A stretch of 64,000 nt of DNA, taken from the NCBI GenBank assembly GCA_038496675.1, contig CM076653.1:10785275-10849274 (forward strand), in the 5' to 3' direction. The position numbers were made by a program, and so were the translations under genes. Position 1 is the first letter of the stretch. The number at the start of each line of letters is the position of its first letter. This document shows positions 13,901 through 25,910 of the stretch, in pieces. Source of the stretch: Rachycentron canadum (Eukaryota; Chordata; Actinopteri; Carangiformes; Rachycentridae). The notes below the pieces were generated by a model. The model was not told where the DNA came from. It was given only the letters and a program-made list of their open reading frames with translations, and did not search any database.

Positions 13901-16900
13901 TCCGAAAGAGATGAGCACAGAGCCGGTGCAGAAATCAGCGTTGATCATACTGAAAGAGAGAAAATTTGATAAAATAATTTTATAGTGTCGGAGGTGTTAT
14001 TTTAATCAATGGTAACTTTTGAGGTTGAAGTTGATGATGCACTTCTCCTTTGCTAACGGACGTAAGTTTTTGTTTTACGTAGTGTTTTCTTTGTTTTCTC
14101 TTCAAAATTTTTTCATATTTTGCAGCATTTGTGACTTAATAAGGATCAGTTTGGGCATAAAATATTGTAAATCACACTAATGAAACCATCAACACAGGTA
14201 AATAATGAATCAGATATAAGAATTTAAAACTGCACTAATTCATATTTTTTATATTTTCCATGGATCAAAAGAGTGTGTATAATGGGGAAGGGATCACTCT
14301 TAGTGACAAACCCACAGAGATGTATCACTTGTATCACTTGTATTTTCCCTCAGCTCTACCAACTGTTTTAGCACCTTTTGGCTTATTGTTTTGCTTTTAT
14401 ACTCTGTGTTAATGATAAGACTAAACTGAAAGCTTTTAGGAAGCTCTAAAGAGTTCAGATAATGATTTAAACATTTGATTTCATCATCTCATCATTATAT
14501 TTCAATTGTGATGATACATATTGTTTTGCAAAAGATTTGTGAGCCCACTTGCAATGTCTTCACAGCCCACCAGGGGAATCAGCCCACAGGCTGGGTATCA
14601 CTGCTTTATACATATGATAATAGTAAAATTGTCATGACTTCTATTATAATATCAAAGGTCTCGTTTCTTAAAAAGGGATCAAGTCCAGTTCCAGATGAAA
14701 GAAAACATCAATCAGTTTCAGAAGAGGTTTAATCTTTCTCTGGAAACTTGATATTTGTTTCTATAATAAAGCATGTGGAGCTGTTGACATTGTCTTTTGA
14801 GTAGTTTACATATTTTGCATATTCAGTACAGTGTTTATGAATGCATACATTGTTTACACATACCTCTCCACTCCAATGTGGATCTTGCCTTCATGCATGC
14901 CGTGGAAGAAGCCCTGCATGAGAGTTGCCCACTGCAGGGCAAAGGCTGCAATCAGGAAGTTGAAACCCACGCTGCTGAAGCCGTATCTCTGCAGGAAGGT
15001 CATGAGGAAGCCGAAACCGATGAAGATCATGACATGCACATCCTGGAAACCTGCACAATGTACAAAACACTGTCATTATTATGGACTGGGTTTGGTTCTA
15101 TTGATCAGATTGTGGCTTTTTTTTTCTGATTAACCTTCATTAATATGCAGACAACACTTAACTCTCCCAATCTGTTGCTTCCAATGAGCTCAGCTCCCTT
15201 TCCTGCCCTAAAAACTGCATCTACAATTACAGTTCCCCAAATTTTCCAAGTTACTACATTATATCAATGCATTACAACTCAGGCAAGAATCATAGGTGGT
15301 ATCACTGAGTCTGTTTGGTCTATAAAATGTCCAGAAATTGTGCCCAATATGCAGCTTTAATTGATTGGTTTGTGGGGACCAATGGTGATATAAAATCTAG
15401 AAAAGCAGCAAATCCTCTTATTTCAGAAGCTGGAGCAGACATTTTTCTTTAATTATAAACAAGGTCAAGATTCTATATTAATACTGTGTTTATTAATTTA
15501 ATTATTACTGTAAAGTATCTAAGTGCTCAGTCCACAGAGAAATGTAGACTCAGAGCTTGAACCTTAAAATGTGCTGTTAGGACTTCTGTAACGTTGTGAT
15601 GTCACAACAAACCAGTCAGCACTCACAGTCATGCCCCAAGCCCAGCCCACCTGGACAATTGGTGGAAAATTTGGTGTAAAACTACACCAAGATGGTCTTT
15701 TAGTCCTAAAACCACAAATATATTTTCTTATGAATATCAACACTTCAGATAGGACCTTTAAAGATGAAACACTCAGACGTAAGAACTAACAGTGTCAGAA
15801 TCACACTGACAGTACTTCATTGAGGATTCCAGTCATTTAGATCAACCTCACATCTGCTGCTCAAAAGCCTCTAGCAACAAAAACAGCATATCGTTGCCAA
15901 CAAATGAGTCGCTCGAGGCCTTTGTCATTGAAAACAGCCTCTTCCCTGTGAATCAGCACGGTTACATAAGCTCTGGGTAACTGGTTCAGGTTCAGCTCAT
16001 GCTTTACAGTTCGACTTTGAGGAATTAAAAAGCGATAGAAACGCATTACTTGAGACGATATAACGCATGATAACTCATTTTCAAAACGAAGCTGGTCCAA
16101 CATGTGAAATGTCCTGCAGCAGCATGGATCTGAACTCTTTCATCTTGAGCCCTGCTTTCTAACTCTTGTTATTTGCCCCAAACTGCCACACACAATATTG
16201 CACTGTGCTGAGGCTGCAGTCACCATGGTGACCGTTAATTGGCATGACCCGGGCCGGAGTGTGTTGCCAGTGTCCCCCGTTGGCATTTTGGCCCAGATAC
16301 TCGTCAGCGATATCCAGGAGGACACCACACAATCAAAGCAAGTGTCTCACAGTCGTTGGGTCTCTGTTGGAGCTTTAATCGGGTTTTATGCCGCTTGTTA
16401 AACCATCAGGGGACAGTAAAAAGGATTTCTTAGTTGGGTCTCTTGCAGATGACAGTTCACCAAAATCAGATCAAAGGCTCAGTGTTATTTTCTGTACAAT
16501 AGGAACAAATGCAATATCTGACACGATGCAAATTTAAAAAAAAAAAAAAAAAAAACTGTTGTTCTTACTACATCAAGACCAGCTGTATCGTCCTCATTAA
16601 AGCCATATTGACAAAGCGAAAATTTGAAATGAAGAGAATTCCCACTAATCATACTTTTAATCACTCATACTTTATAAATGAAAGTTTTTTGGTATTAGCA
16701 TCAGAACTGTGACCCCTCAGGCAGCCTCTTCCACCACCTCCAGGTGATCTGTTGCATAAGAAGGACGCATATTTTCCCTCCCATCACCACTGTTATCTCG
16801 CACGAACATATAGACCATACATCACATTGGCAGTGGATGTACGTGATCAACACGATCCTGTGGCAACCAACAGCGACGTCACCCATTGGTTTGTGAGCTG

Positions 16901-19900
16901 CTGTTTTGCAGCCTCTAGTTTGTAATTTTGCTGTTGCCAGCTTGTTTTTTTTTTTTTTTTTTTTTAAATCAGAAGAAATCGTGTGTGTACTCTATCCTGA
17001 TTGTCAGGCAGGTCACTATGTGTGGTGCAGTTTGTCAATCATATCCTGGTTTATCATGTGTTTTCCTCTAAATGTAATTTAAAAAATGAACATAATGTAT
17101 TGAAGAAGACGTGAAACTAGAGACTGAGACCAGAAACACATTTTATATGTTTACTGAGGTAAGAAATCTAATGAGAACTGGGGAAATTTTTCCATATGGT
17201 CATTAGATAGGAGACCATACATCCCCTTTTAGTCACAGTTTCAGTTTTCAGACAAAGAGACAGAAACGGTCAGATGTCTGTCTCTGACTTCTCTGCCCTG
17301 CAGAGTGAGTCTGTCTGTTTATTGTTTCGTCCAGACGTGCAATAAGGATGGAGAATGTAGGTTGTGTACACACAGTACTGAAACTGAGGGTGATCTTCGG
17401 TTTCAATTCCCATGACAGTGAAGGTGTCAGGTTAAAGATTATCTGAAGCCATTAAACCTAATGGGCCTCTACGCTCAGCTCTTGTTTGTCTAACCTCAGA
17501 CAGTGTGTTACCCTCTGAGGTGTAAAATAGCTGCAGTGTTCTGGGCAGGTTCATGAGTCGTTTAGGTTAATGGACTTTGTTTTTTTTTTTTTTTTACAAT
17601 TCTCATAAGGGAGTCCAATAACAACAAAATATCAAACCAAGACTACGTGTCTATGTCAAACCAGCAACTCTTAGTTAAATGCTAATATCAACATGCTAAC
17701 ATAAAGTCATGTTAAAATATTGATGTCACAAATTCTGCATTATGTATCAGCAAGCAGGTAGTTGATTGGTTTTAGACGCGTGCCTCTTTGAGAGACTGGT
17801 TAACATCCTGGGCAGTTTGATGCTTTTCTTTTCAAATCTGGTGTTTTGTCATTGACCTATCCAAGCCGAAGACATCAACATGCTTTGATGAGATAGTTGA
17901 TCAGTGAGTTTTATTTTAGTGGCTCCTTGGTCTGCAAAAGTCTGAGAAACACAGCACTACATGAAAAGTTATTACTGCTAATCTTGTCGAAAGCATGAAC
18001 TTAGACAACCCATCCATCAGCTAAAATACACAAATATCAACCTGTTGTCCTGTGGATGTCACTTCACACTTCATGATCCACATATAATTCATCCTTCGTG
18101 GACCATGATCGTCTCGGTACAAAACTTCACAGCAATCCATCATTTAAACCTGGACCAAAGTGGTGGACTGATGGACTGATGTTGCCATCCCATAGCCATG
18201 ACTAGTGTGGCTGAAAACACAATTTCAAACGGGGACTGATGATCTGCCACGTTTCATTAACACACGGGTGATTCAGTTTGCAAGCTATTTGGAGAAGTTT
18301 AATGAAGCCAACAAAGTTTGAACTAATGACTGCTGTCAGTTTTCTTAAGAGGACAGTTTTGGAAATTCCAGTTTAACATGCCAGAGGTCACAGAAGACAG
18401 GACCAACATCAGGCTTTGACACGGATCATTAGCTGAGGGGCTTGAAGGAGACCTGATCCAAAAGGGGTCAGAGGACGTCTTCTGCTGTATATAAAGAGAC
18501 TGGTTGGTTGATGGTTTGTGGATCTGAACTGAAACAGTGGTTTGCTTATTTCCAAAGTAGCTACAAACACAACACCAAAATACTGATATACTGTTGTTAA
18601 TACTGATAGTGGACAGAAGGAAGTTCAGTGCAACAGGCTGGTTCAGCCTCAGATTAGATGCCTCTTCGAGGTGAATGTTGCAGCGACTGATATGAGGAGG
18701 GTGGGGACAACATTACAGTTAATTGCCTGCAGGAGGAAAGCTGCATGTTGGAGAATTTCACATCATGGCTAAGTAAGATGTAAGCGTATTTCTACATTCC
18801 CATCATTCTCTGCTCTACCCAGGGTCACACAACCACACCTGAGCTAGAGAGGGTGGGGGAGACAGACTGGATGATTTTTATCAAATTCTCGACAAATCAA
18901 GTTTATTCTGGCACATACTTCCTCCTTGAAATAGCCTCATGCCAGCACTCGCTTATACCAACATCAGATTTCACCTTCTCCTGCCTCCTCACCTTTTATA
19001 TGTCAGCCATATACATGAAACATTACATCCCTAAATATATTGAAGCTTGAAATGAACAAAAGGAACTTGAGTCAGCCAGGAGACCTGTGAATTTGGATTT
19101 AAATATTTCATCTCCTGCTACTGTCACAACACAATTGATACGAGTTGGTATAGTTTTGTTACAATAATCACAGTCTTATAAAAAATAAAAAACGCCCCTT
19201 GATTTTACTACTTGTTATCGACACATCATGTTCATGTGGACTCGTGTGGCATGAAATACTCAAGACTGTTCAGGTCCACATCCCTCAGTATAAGGGGGGG
19301 AAAAACACTCAAACGTGTGAGTTCTGAGAGTAAATTTATGACGCTGTCTGACTTGTCAGGACACACCCACCAGCCCTCATTCATATTACGTAAGGTTGAT
19401 TTGTTCAGCTGAAACAGTGAAGAGATTGTCACTCAGGTAATTTAATAAATTATTATATAAATATATAAATTATTATTTATTGAATGAATAATTTAAGTGT
19501 TTCAACTGCAAATGGAAAAGAATGTAACAGAACAAATTTTCTAACTGTGATTTAAACTATAAATATACACCTTTGTCTTTTAAATGTTATATTTATATAC
19601 TACAAAATGGCCAAATATTTTTTGTCAAATGGATTATCCGTCTAACCATCATCTTATAGGGTCACTGGGGAGGTTGGAGCCAATCCCAGTAAACCCAGGG
19701 TTGACACATAGATGAACAACCATGCACACACACATACACACCTATAGGCAACTCATACAGCCACAGGGAGAACATGCCAACTCCACAGAGGAAGAGCCCA
19801 GGTCCAGGTTCAAACCCAGAATCTTCTTGCTGTGAGACAACAGTGCCGAAGCCTTTTCCAGTCTACAAATTACTTCAATCACAGTGTAATAGTGGCATAA

Positions 19901-21936
19901 TAAAAACCAAGTCCAGTTGCCCGAGATTCAACTTTCTCAGAAATGTGGACTATGACCTGACCTGGACGACCTTCGAAGAAATCACAGCATAACTACAAAC
20001 ATAACTAATTTCAGGCAACACAACCTTTTACACTGAGATGCTTCAGTGTAAAAGCATTGACAGTGCTGATATTATGGCAACTAATTGAATAAGTTTAAGA
20101 GAGAACATTTTCCAGATGTGTTTAACTGTTGTCATGTTGTCAGACCCAAGCATCAACCCATCGTAACGTCACACATTGGTTTGTGAACTGATGTTTTGGA
20201 GCCTCAAGTTCGTAATTTGGACATCGCCATCTTGTTTTTTTTTTTAGTAGTATAGTAGCAGTAGTAGTAGGAGAAACCATATTTGGAGCTGAGGAGGCAG
20301 GTCACAGTGTGTGGTACAGTCTATCAATCACACAGTAGCCACGCCCCCTAACTCATACCCTGCTTTATGGTTTTTCTTTCTCTAAACGGGAACATTATTT
20401 AAAAAATGAAAAATCATGTTGTATTGAAGAGTTGAAACTAGATACTCATTTACTGAGCTAATAAATGAGAAGTAGGGACATTTTCCCATAGACTTCAATA
20501 CAATCTGACTTCTTTTAACAACCAGTGGAGTCGCCCCCTGATGGTCATTAGAGAGAATGAAGGTTGAACCCTCTTCAGCCTTGGCTTCACTTTACAGCCC
20601 TGGACCTATCCCAGAGACTTCAAAACATTGTTATGCCAATTTAAATTCAAACATTTTTAAAGGTACATTTTCATGCTATAAATTCATTGTGGGTTTGTAG
20701 ATTAGTTGTGATTAGATGATACTTAAAAACAGCTTTAGGTTTTGTGTGTAGTAAATGTCAATGGACAGAAAATTAGTTTTATGGCAGCGGTAATGAGCAT
20801 TTGACAGACTGTAATCAGTGGCCTGTGTTTCTCCTCCAGCCTGTGAAGGTAAAAAGCCTTTTTTTTTCTACGCCATCGATCCATATAAATCAGGAAATTA
20901 ACGATCGGTGGCTCGGCCTCTATGGGACAGCAGCGGACTGGAAGACATCTTTATGAAATGTTCACTCACAAAGAAGGGAACCCATCCAATTAGTGAAAAC
21001 ACTGCAGCTCAGCGGTTTGTCATCCTTTTACACAGCGCACAGCACTTCCCATTAGAGCTAATGGTGATCACACGTTTTAAAAAAAACCCAAATGTTTCTA
21101 ATATGAACACGCAGGCAGGCTACTTACAGAGCTGTAAAAAATCACTGAGGAAGCATGTAAAAAAGGGTGAGATGTTGGTTAGTGATTAATCATCATCATC
21201 TAAAACTGTTTGCAAAGTTGCAGTAAAATGAAATTATTCCTCAAACATAAAGAAGATAAAAAAAATATGTGACTTCATACCAGAAAACTAAGAGGCCAAA
21301 ATAACAAACTGCCTCCAATATTTGGCACTTTATCTGTTTTCTGCTGTGCAGGATTGACAAGGATTCAATCTTCAGTTATGAAAAAGATACCATCCTCAAC
21401 ATCTTATGATTTTTGGATTAAGTCATTTTGATTAATATCTTTTCAATCACGTGCAATGGCATCGTGGGGATTGCAGTTTATGTATTTTGTCAAATAAAGG
21501 ACAAATTGATGGATTAGTTAAGACAAACAAAAACAAAAATGGCTAAATTTTCATTATTTTAAAGCAGCTATTCCCAGCAGGTTGGAAATGTTACACGATT
21601 AAAACTCAAGATGTTACGACTGGTTCCTGAGAAACATTTCTCATCTAAAGGCTGTTAATCATATTCAGGTACAGATTACAGACAGGGAGTCAGTGGAGTC
21701 ACTGTAACCTCTGACCTCTGACCCTGACTCTCCAGACACTCACTTGGGTAGCGGTAGTAGAAGTCATTGTCATAGTCATGGTGTTCAGTGGTTGAGTGGT
21801 TCGTGTCGTGCCACTGCCTCGCGTCTGTCTCATGGTCGTACTGCACCAGTGCACCGAAGAGGATGATGAGGATGATCTCCAGGATGAAGCAGATGATCGG
21901 CAGCTTCAGCCTCATGTTGGTTGCTGCGTCTGTCAT
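7960..21936 (-). CDS. rhbg: Rh family B glycoprotein, ammonium/ammonia transporter (10 coding exons)
   Basis: This is a complete Rh-type ammonia channel of the plasma membrane (Amt/MEP/Rh family). In fish Rhbg is known from gill and kidney epithelia. Coding exons on the minus strand, in order, are 21936-21744, 15050-14864, 13949-13799, 13662-13515, 13321-13155, 11612-11475, 11152-11019, 10446-10325, 9603-9530 and 8034-7960. All junctions are GT/AG and phases agree, giving 462 residues. The start MTDAATNMRLKLP leads straight into the first membrane segment (about residues 11-31), followed by an N-glycosylation site, Asn46-His-Ser. Family landmarks are FQDVHVMIFIGFGF after exon 1, Phe133 and Phe238 (gate positions), DAGGSMTIHTFGAYFG with Asp180 and His188, and CGVHNLHGMPG with His344, the second twin-histidine position. 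The acidic tail ends in EKLRS. It matches Rhbg better than Rhcg, notably in the tail IFGAPPDTICFEDNIYWEV. Intron 1 is 6.7 kb. The 5' untranslated exon is uncertain. Confidence 0.97.
9930..10205 (+). repeat. Dispersed repeat family R1, copy 2 (rhbg intron 8)
   Basis: A diverged, internally rearranged relative of 80-425 and 33320-33690 lies between rhbg exons 8 and 9. Shared blocks are 'catggataatagaaacag', 'cttgggaatcacacacagc', 'tgtgtcatattcctgt' and 'cacacttttccctttgc'. The stretch 'tctataaacta' is repeated locally. Confidence 0.55.
11159..11200 (-). repeat. (GAA)n microsatellite forming the rhbg exon 7 polypyrimidine tract
   Basis: About 13 GAA units occur on the plus strand, so in rhbg sense this is a CTT run that ends a few bases before the CTCCGTTCAG acceptor of exon 7 (exon begins at 11152). 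The repeat therefore supplies the polypyrimidine tract for the exon that carries His344. Confidence 0.9.
16865..17300 (+). repeat. Dispersed repeat family R2, copy 1
   Basis: It shares ordered blocks with 20155-20620: 'gacgtcacccattggtttgtgagctg', 'tttgcagcctc(t/a)agtt', a T run, 'gcaggtcac..tgtgtggt', 'aatttaaaaaatga' and 'gtattgaag'. The unit ends near 'ggtcattaga'. The start carries a CRE-like GACGTCA beside an inverted CCAAT (ATTGG). Confidence 0.65.
17640..18210 (+). repeat. Probable decayed fish repeat (family R3)
   Basis: It contains 'gctaat..caacatgctaacat' and, further on, 'aaacttcacagcaatccat', phrases typical of a widespread teleost non-autonomous repeat. Related phrases recur near 47860-48320 and 55050-55260. 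The boundaries are approximate and the family assignment is from memory. Confidence 0.35.
19625..19855 (+). repeat. Degenerate interspersed repeat (fish LINE/SINE-tail type)
   Basis: The succession 'atagggtcactgggga..ttggagccaatcccag', 'cacacctataggcaa', 'agggagaacatgccaactccaca' and 'ggttcaaacccagaat..cttgctgtgag' is a diverged copy of a very common fish repeat whose phrases are familiar from many teleost genomes. I cannot name the element with certainty. Confidence 0.6.
20155..20620 (+). repeat. Dispersed repeat family R2, copy 2
   Basis: This is the most complete plus-strand R2 copy. It runs from 'cgtcacacattggtttgtg' to 'ccagtggagtcgccccctgatggtcattagagagaatgaagg' and the following 'cttcactttacagccctgga'. 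The middle holds a short TAG-rich run and 'gccacgccccc'. Confidence 0.7.
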
Positions 21937-22330
21937 GTTTTCTTCCTAATGAGGCTCGTAGCTGAAGTCAGGGAATGAAAGGAATTAAAGATCCGGCACA
22001 GAAAGTTAGACACACTCTGTCTCTGTCACACACACCCAGGGGAGTACTCAGGTCAGAGACCGGAGGCTTGTGTGTGAGTGTTTGTGTGAGTGTGAAGAAG
22101 AAGAAAAAGCTTACAGACAGACACAGTCGTTGTCTTACATGTGTGTTTTTGTTCCACTGGGTCACACCTACCAGACCTGCCTCCTCCACAAATATGGCAG
22201 TCACTTTTAGCTCCACCCCTTCTGCCACTGTCCTTTTTAAAGTGGTCAGAAGTGAGCTCACCAGTCAGTTTGGAGAAATAATCCATGGCTTTTTGACTAG
22301 AACTGTTGTGTCTTTACTCCCGTGGCATCA
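21937..22330 (-). promoter_or_regulatory. rhbg 5' flank
   Basis: Just upstream of the rhbg ATG, in rhbg sense, an acceptor-like CCTGACTTCAG ends at 21962, which would make a spliced 5' untranslated exon possible. Further upstream lie a GA/CT-rich patch and a GC-box-like GGGGTGGAGC near 22210-22220. No convincing TATA box is visible, so the transcription start is unresolved. Confidence 0.3.
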
Positions 22331-23869
22331 GAAGTTAAGCAGCTAAACTAGACAACATCTATACCACACAATTAGTGTTGGATAATATGGTTTCAGCTGC
22401 AGCATGAGATTGTCACATCCAACCTCTGGGTTTAATTGCCCTATTAATCACAACTTTGCAGCCGCTGGAGTCCCAGACTTTTCAGATCTGCTCTTTTCAT
22501 TACCTGCTAACAAGGACAGAGCTATCTGAGCAATCCCTGCACGTGAAACACAACAGTTAGGTGCCTGAATACACAGGAGAAATGCCAACAATGCTCGCGA
22601 TGTGAGCTAACCAAGACCAGCTTAATGAAGTTTGTGTAAAAATACATACATCCATATCACATATATTTTCAGTATATTGTATATACATATATATTTATGT
22701 TTCTAACAAAAAATACGAATGCACTAAATGCAACAATGTGGTTCTTGTGTGATTCGAATTAAGATTCTAGCCCCTTGAAATGATTTGTGAATCCATTGTT
22801 GGCGTCAGCCTTGTCAGGATTTTGTTGATAATAAAAAAAAAAAAAAAAGAATGACAGCACCGGTATCCTTTACGCATTGTTTGCTGCTGTTTACTCAGCT
22901 TTTTGAAACCACAACAGCATAGCTCATTTACTGTGTCTTTCACAGTCAAAATGCAGAAAGGATGCAGGCGTGGCAGCACCTTTGAGGAGGAGTGGGGGGA
23001 GGGCACAACGATGAGGAGAAGGCTGCGATTAGACGTTGCAGCCTCAATGACAACAGTACGAGCTGGGGGAGGTGTTGGGCTGAGGGCCCCCCCCCCCTTG
23101 GTTAAGAGATGTCACTCACACCTGTATCGACCTCCTCCATCAGCGGAGGTGACCTGTTTCTTCAGAACGGTGAACAAACTGGCAGGAATCTTATGATTTT
23201 GGAGAATTTCAACTATTAGCACTTGCAACCACAGGCATCAAAGAGAAGCCATGAACTTTTCAGTCACAGGAGAAGCCTCTCTGTCTGTTCAGCATCCTGT
23301 CTGTCCTGCCCCCGCTGGTCAACCTCACCTGCCTCATGTTATCTTATGATAAAAACATTTTTAAACCTTTTTTTTTTAAATGTGTGTCAAATACTCCCTC
23401 CAAAAAAACCTTAATAAAGGAGAAAGAGAATGAGGAACTGATGGGGTGCTACCTCATAAGTAACCCCAGCTAGAGTGGTTTAAAACCCAACATCGAGACT
23501 AACAAGGAAACAAATAGTCGCTCAGTGTTCCAACATCCACAAGCGGCAGCTACTATTTTAGCTAGAGACTGATGAGGCACCATACAAATGCTGTGGCAAG
23601 GGGAAACCAAGTACGACAACTCGGGGGAGGTGTCATCATCCCCACACTCCAAGAACAGGCACCGAGCACAAATACTAAGCCCCTACGACGCAGACAGGTT
23701 TAACACAAGAGCAGCTAACATGGGATGATATATACCGTTTAAACATCATGACACTGGCAGGTGAAGTGGATAACATTGGTCATCTTGTTACCATGGTTAC
23801 CTGCCAGCGGTGGATACGTCAGGCAGCAGCTGAACATTTAGTCCTGAAGTTGATGATGAAGCAGGAAAA

Positions 23870-24330
23870 ATGGTCAAGGAGGATGTGAGGGACTTTGACT
23901 TTGACCAAACTGTGATGAGACGACTGGTCAGAGCTTCTCCAACACTGCAGCTCTGTGGGATGTTCCCGGGCTGCAGTGGTCAGGACCTACCAGAAGTGGT
24001 CCAAGGAGGGAGAACCACTGGACCACAGACAGGGTCAGGGGTCAAGGCTCACTGATGGTGGTGGGGAGTGAAGGCTGGACCGTGTGGTCTGATCCAACAG
24101 AAGAGCTACTGGAGCTCAAACTGCAGAAGAAGTTCATGCTGGTTCTGATAGAAAGCTGTCAGAACAAAGAGCATCACAGTTTGTTGTGTATGAGGCTGTG
24201 TAGCCTCAGACCGGTAAGGGTGTCCACACTGACCCCTGTCCACCACCAGAGGCTCCTACAATGGACACATGGAAGAAGGTTGTCTGGTCTTAAACCACTT
24301 AACCAGCAGAAGGGCTCAATTTAATTATTT
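23870..24330 (+). pseudogene. Decayed Tc1-like (Tc1/mariner) transposase fragment
   Basis: Translation in shifting plus-strand frames gives fragments of a fish Tc1-like transposase. These include the N-terminal helix-turn-helix end around 'GMFPGCSGQ', a 'VWSDPTEELLELKLQKK' block and then 'SCQNKEHHSLLCMRLCSLR' followed by 'LTPVHHQRLLQWTHG'. Frameshifts split the open frame, and the catalytic DDE part is missing or unrecognisable after about 24300. It cannot encode an active enzyme. It is an old immobile insertion in the intergenic region. Confidence 0.8.
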
Positions 24331-25754
24331 TCTTTTCTTAAGCATTTTAGTTATTATTACTTTATTTCAATAGTTGTATTTCTAGATATTAAGTTTTTCT
24401 GTACTATAATGTCATATTATTAATGGTAATCCAAAAGTTAAATAATCAATTAAGTAATGTTTTATTATTACCATTATTACATGAAGTAATATTCTTATTT
24501 GGGATTCATCATCTCTTAGATAACCCTGCACTTTGCTGGGACCAGCAGCCAAAACACGCCAAATATATATAATATAAAAGACTTAGAGAGCAATTTAGTT
24601 AAACTTAGTAGTTAATGAAAAAATATATTTGTTATGTAATAAATGAATGTAAAAAATAAATGAGCCTAAAAAATGAATCTAAGATACTTTTTATGTTATG
24701 TTCAGTCATAGTATGAGCTGAAGAAAATCAGTTGTTCAACAGTTCATGCAGGTGGAGTCTTGATTGACTCTAAACTTTAAAGCAACTTAAAACTTCAGGC
24801 CATGAAAACCTGTATGTCTGCAGACAAGCCTCATCTTGTCTTTTCTCCTGAAATTCTTTTGTTCCTCATCACTTCATCCTAACAGTTTCACCTAAATCAA
24901 CAAGCCTCCGAGCCAACCTCAAGTTCACACACTGAACCGCTGCAAACTTTGGTCAAGCAAAATTCCACAGGTGTAAATTCAACCAGCCAGTGCTTCAACG
25001 ACACCTTAGGTAATGTACCTGTGCATTCTTGCATGGAGGCTACAACAGGATAAGACAGTAACCTCTCTCTTCTGTCTGGTGATTGATCCCCAGAAGTCAA
25101 TTAAATGATGAAAGAGAGGGAAAGAAATATGAACCAAACGCAGCAAGATAAGAAGACTAATCTGGACAAGGGTAAAAAAAGAGAACAAAAACAAACAAGA
25201 ACCTCTGAGTAAAGATTTTGTATAATTTTTTTTATTTATTACAAACTTTAAAGATTAATAAATGAATCCATCATTAAACTGGTCACATTACTGAAGCAAT
25301 CAAATTTGTATAGTGTAAAAAATATATATAAATGTAATAAATACTTCAATTAGTGCATCAACAGCAATTAAGTAACAGCAAAAGTAGATACGTCATATTT
25401 GTTGGCCCCTTATGTCTTATGCCTATGAGACAAGATCTTACATTATAAGAAACATCTTTTTATAAGATTTATCATTTTATTTATCAGTTGTTATTATTAT
25501 ACCCTTCACAACAAAGATTGTCTAATGTTGGGGGACTACTTATTTAAACCCAAATCAGCATCTTTTCTTCACCCTAACCAACCCATGACTGTAATTGCAG
25601 TAATCATGGCTTTACGGCCCATTACGAGACACTTGGTTCGTATCAGAGAGTAAAACAACGCTTGTCCAGGTTGGAGGACTGGTCATGGTATTTATCCTTG
25701 ATTTGATCACTAGTTGAGGCAAAATCACATTTTCCATTTGATAATCTGCATCAA

Positions 25755-25910
25755 ACATAGACTGTGTATAAAAATTGCCCTAAGAGCCCTAAACCTTCAT
25801 TCTATCTACTGACCATCAGGGGGCGACTCCACTGGTTGTTAAAGAAGTCAGATTGTATTGAAGTCTATGCTTCTACTTCTCACTTGATTTATTAGCTCTA
25901 ACCTTTAAAT
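25755..25910 (-). repeat. Dispersed repeat family R2, copy 3 (fragment)
   Basis: It carries the 'accttcattct..tgaccatcagggggcgactcc' and 'agtcagattgtattgaagtc' blocks in the orientation opposite to 20155-20620. Only one end of the repeat is present. Confidence 0.7.

Larger units (their letters stand above)
15051..21743 (-). other. rhbg intron 1 (6.7 kb)
   Basis: The intron runs from donor GTGAGTG after exon 1 to acceptor TGTGCAG before exon 2. It holds two R2 copies, an R3-like stretch, a degenerate fish repeat at 19625-19855 and long T runs. No further exon or separate gene is visible inside. Confidence 0.85.
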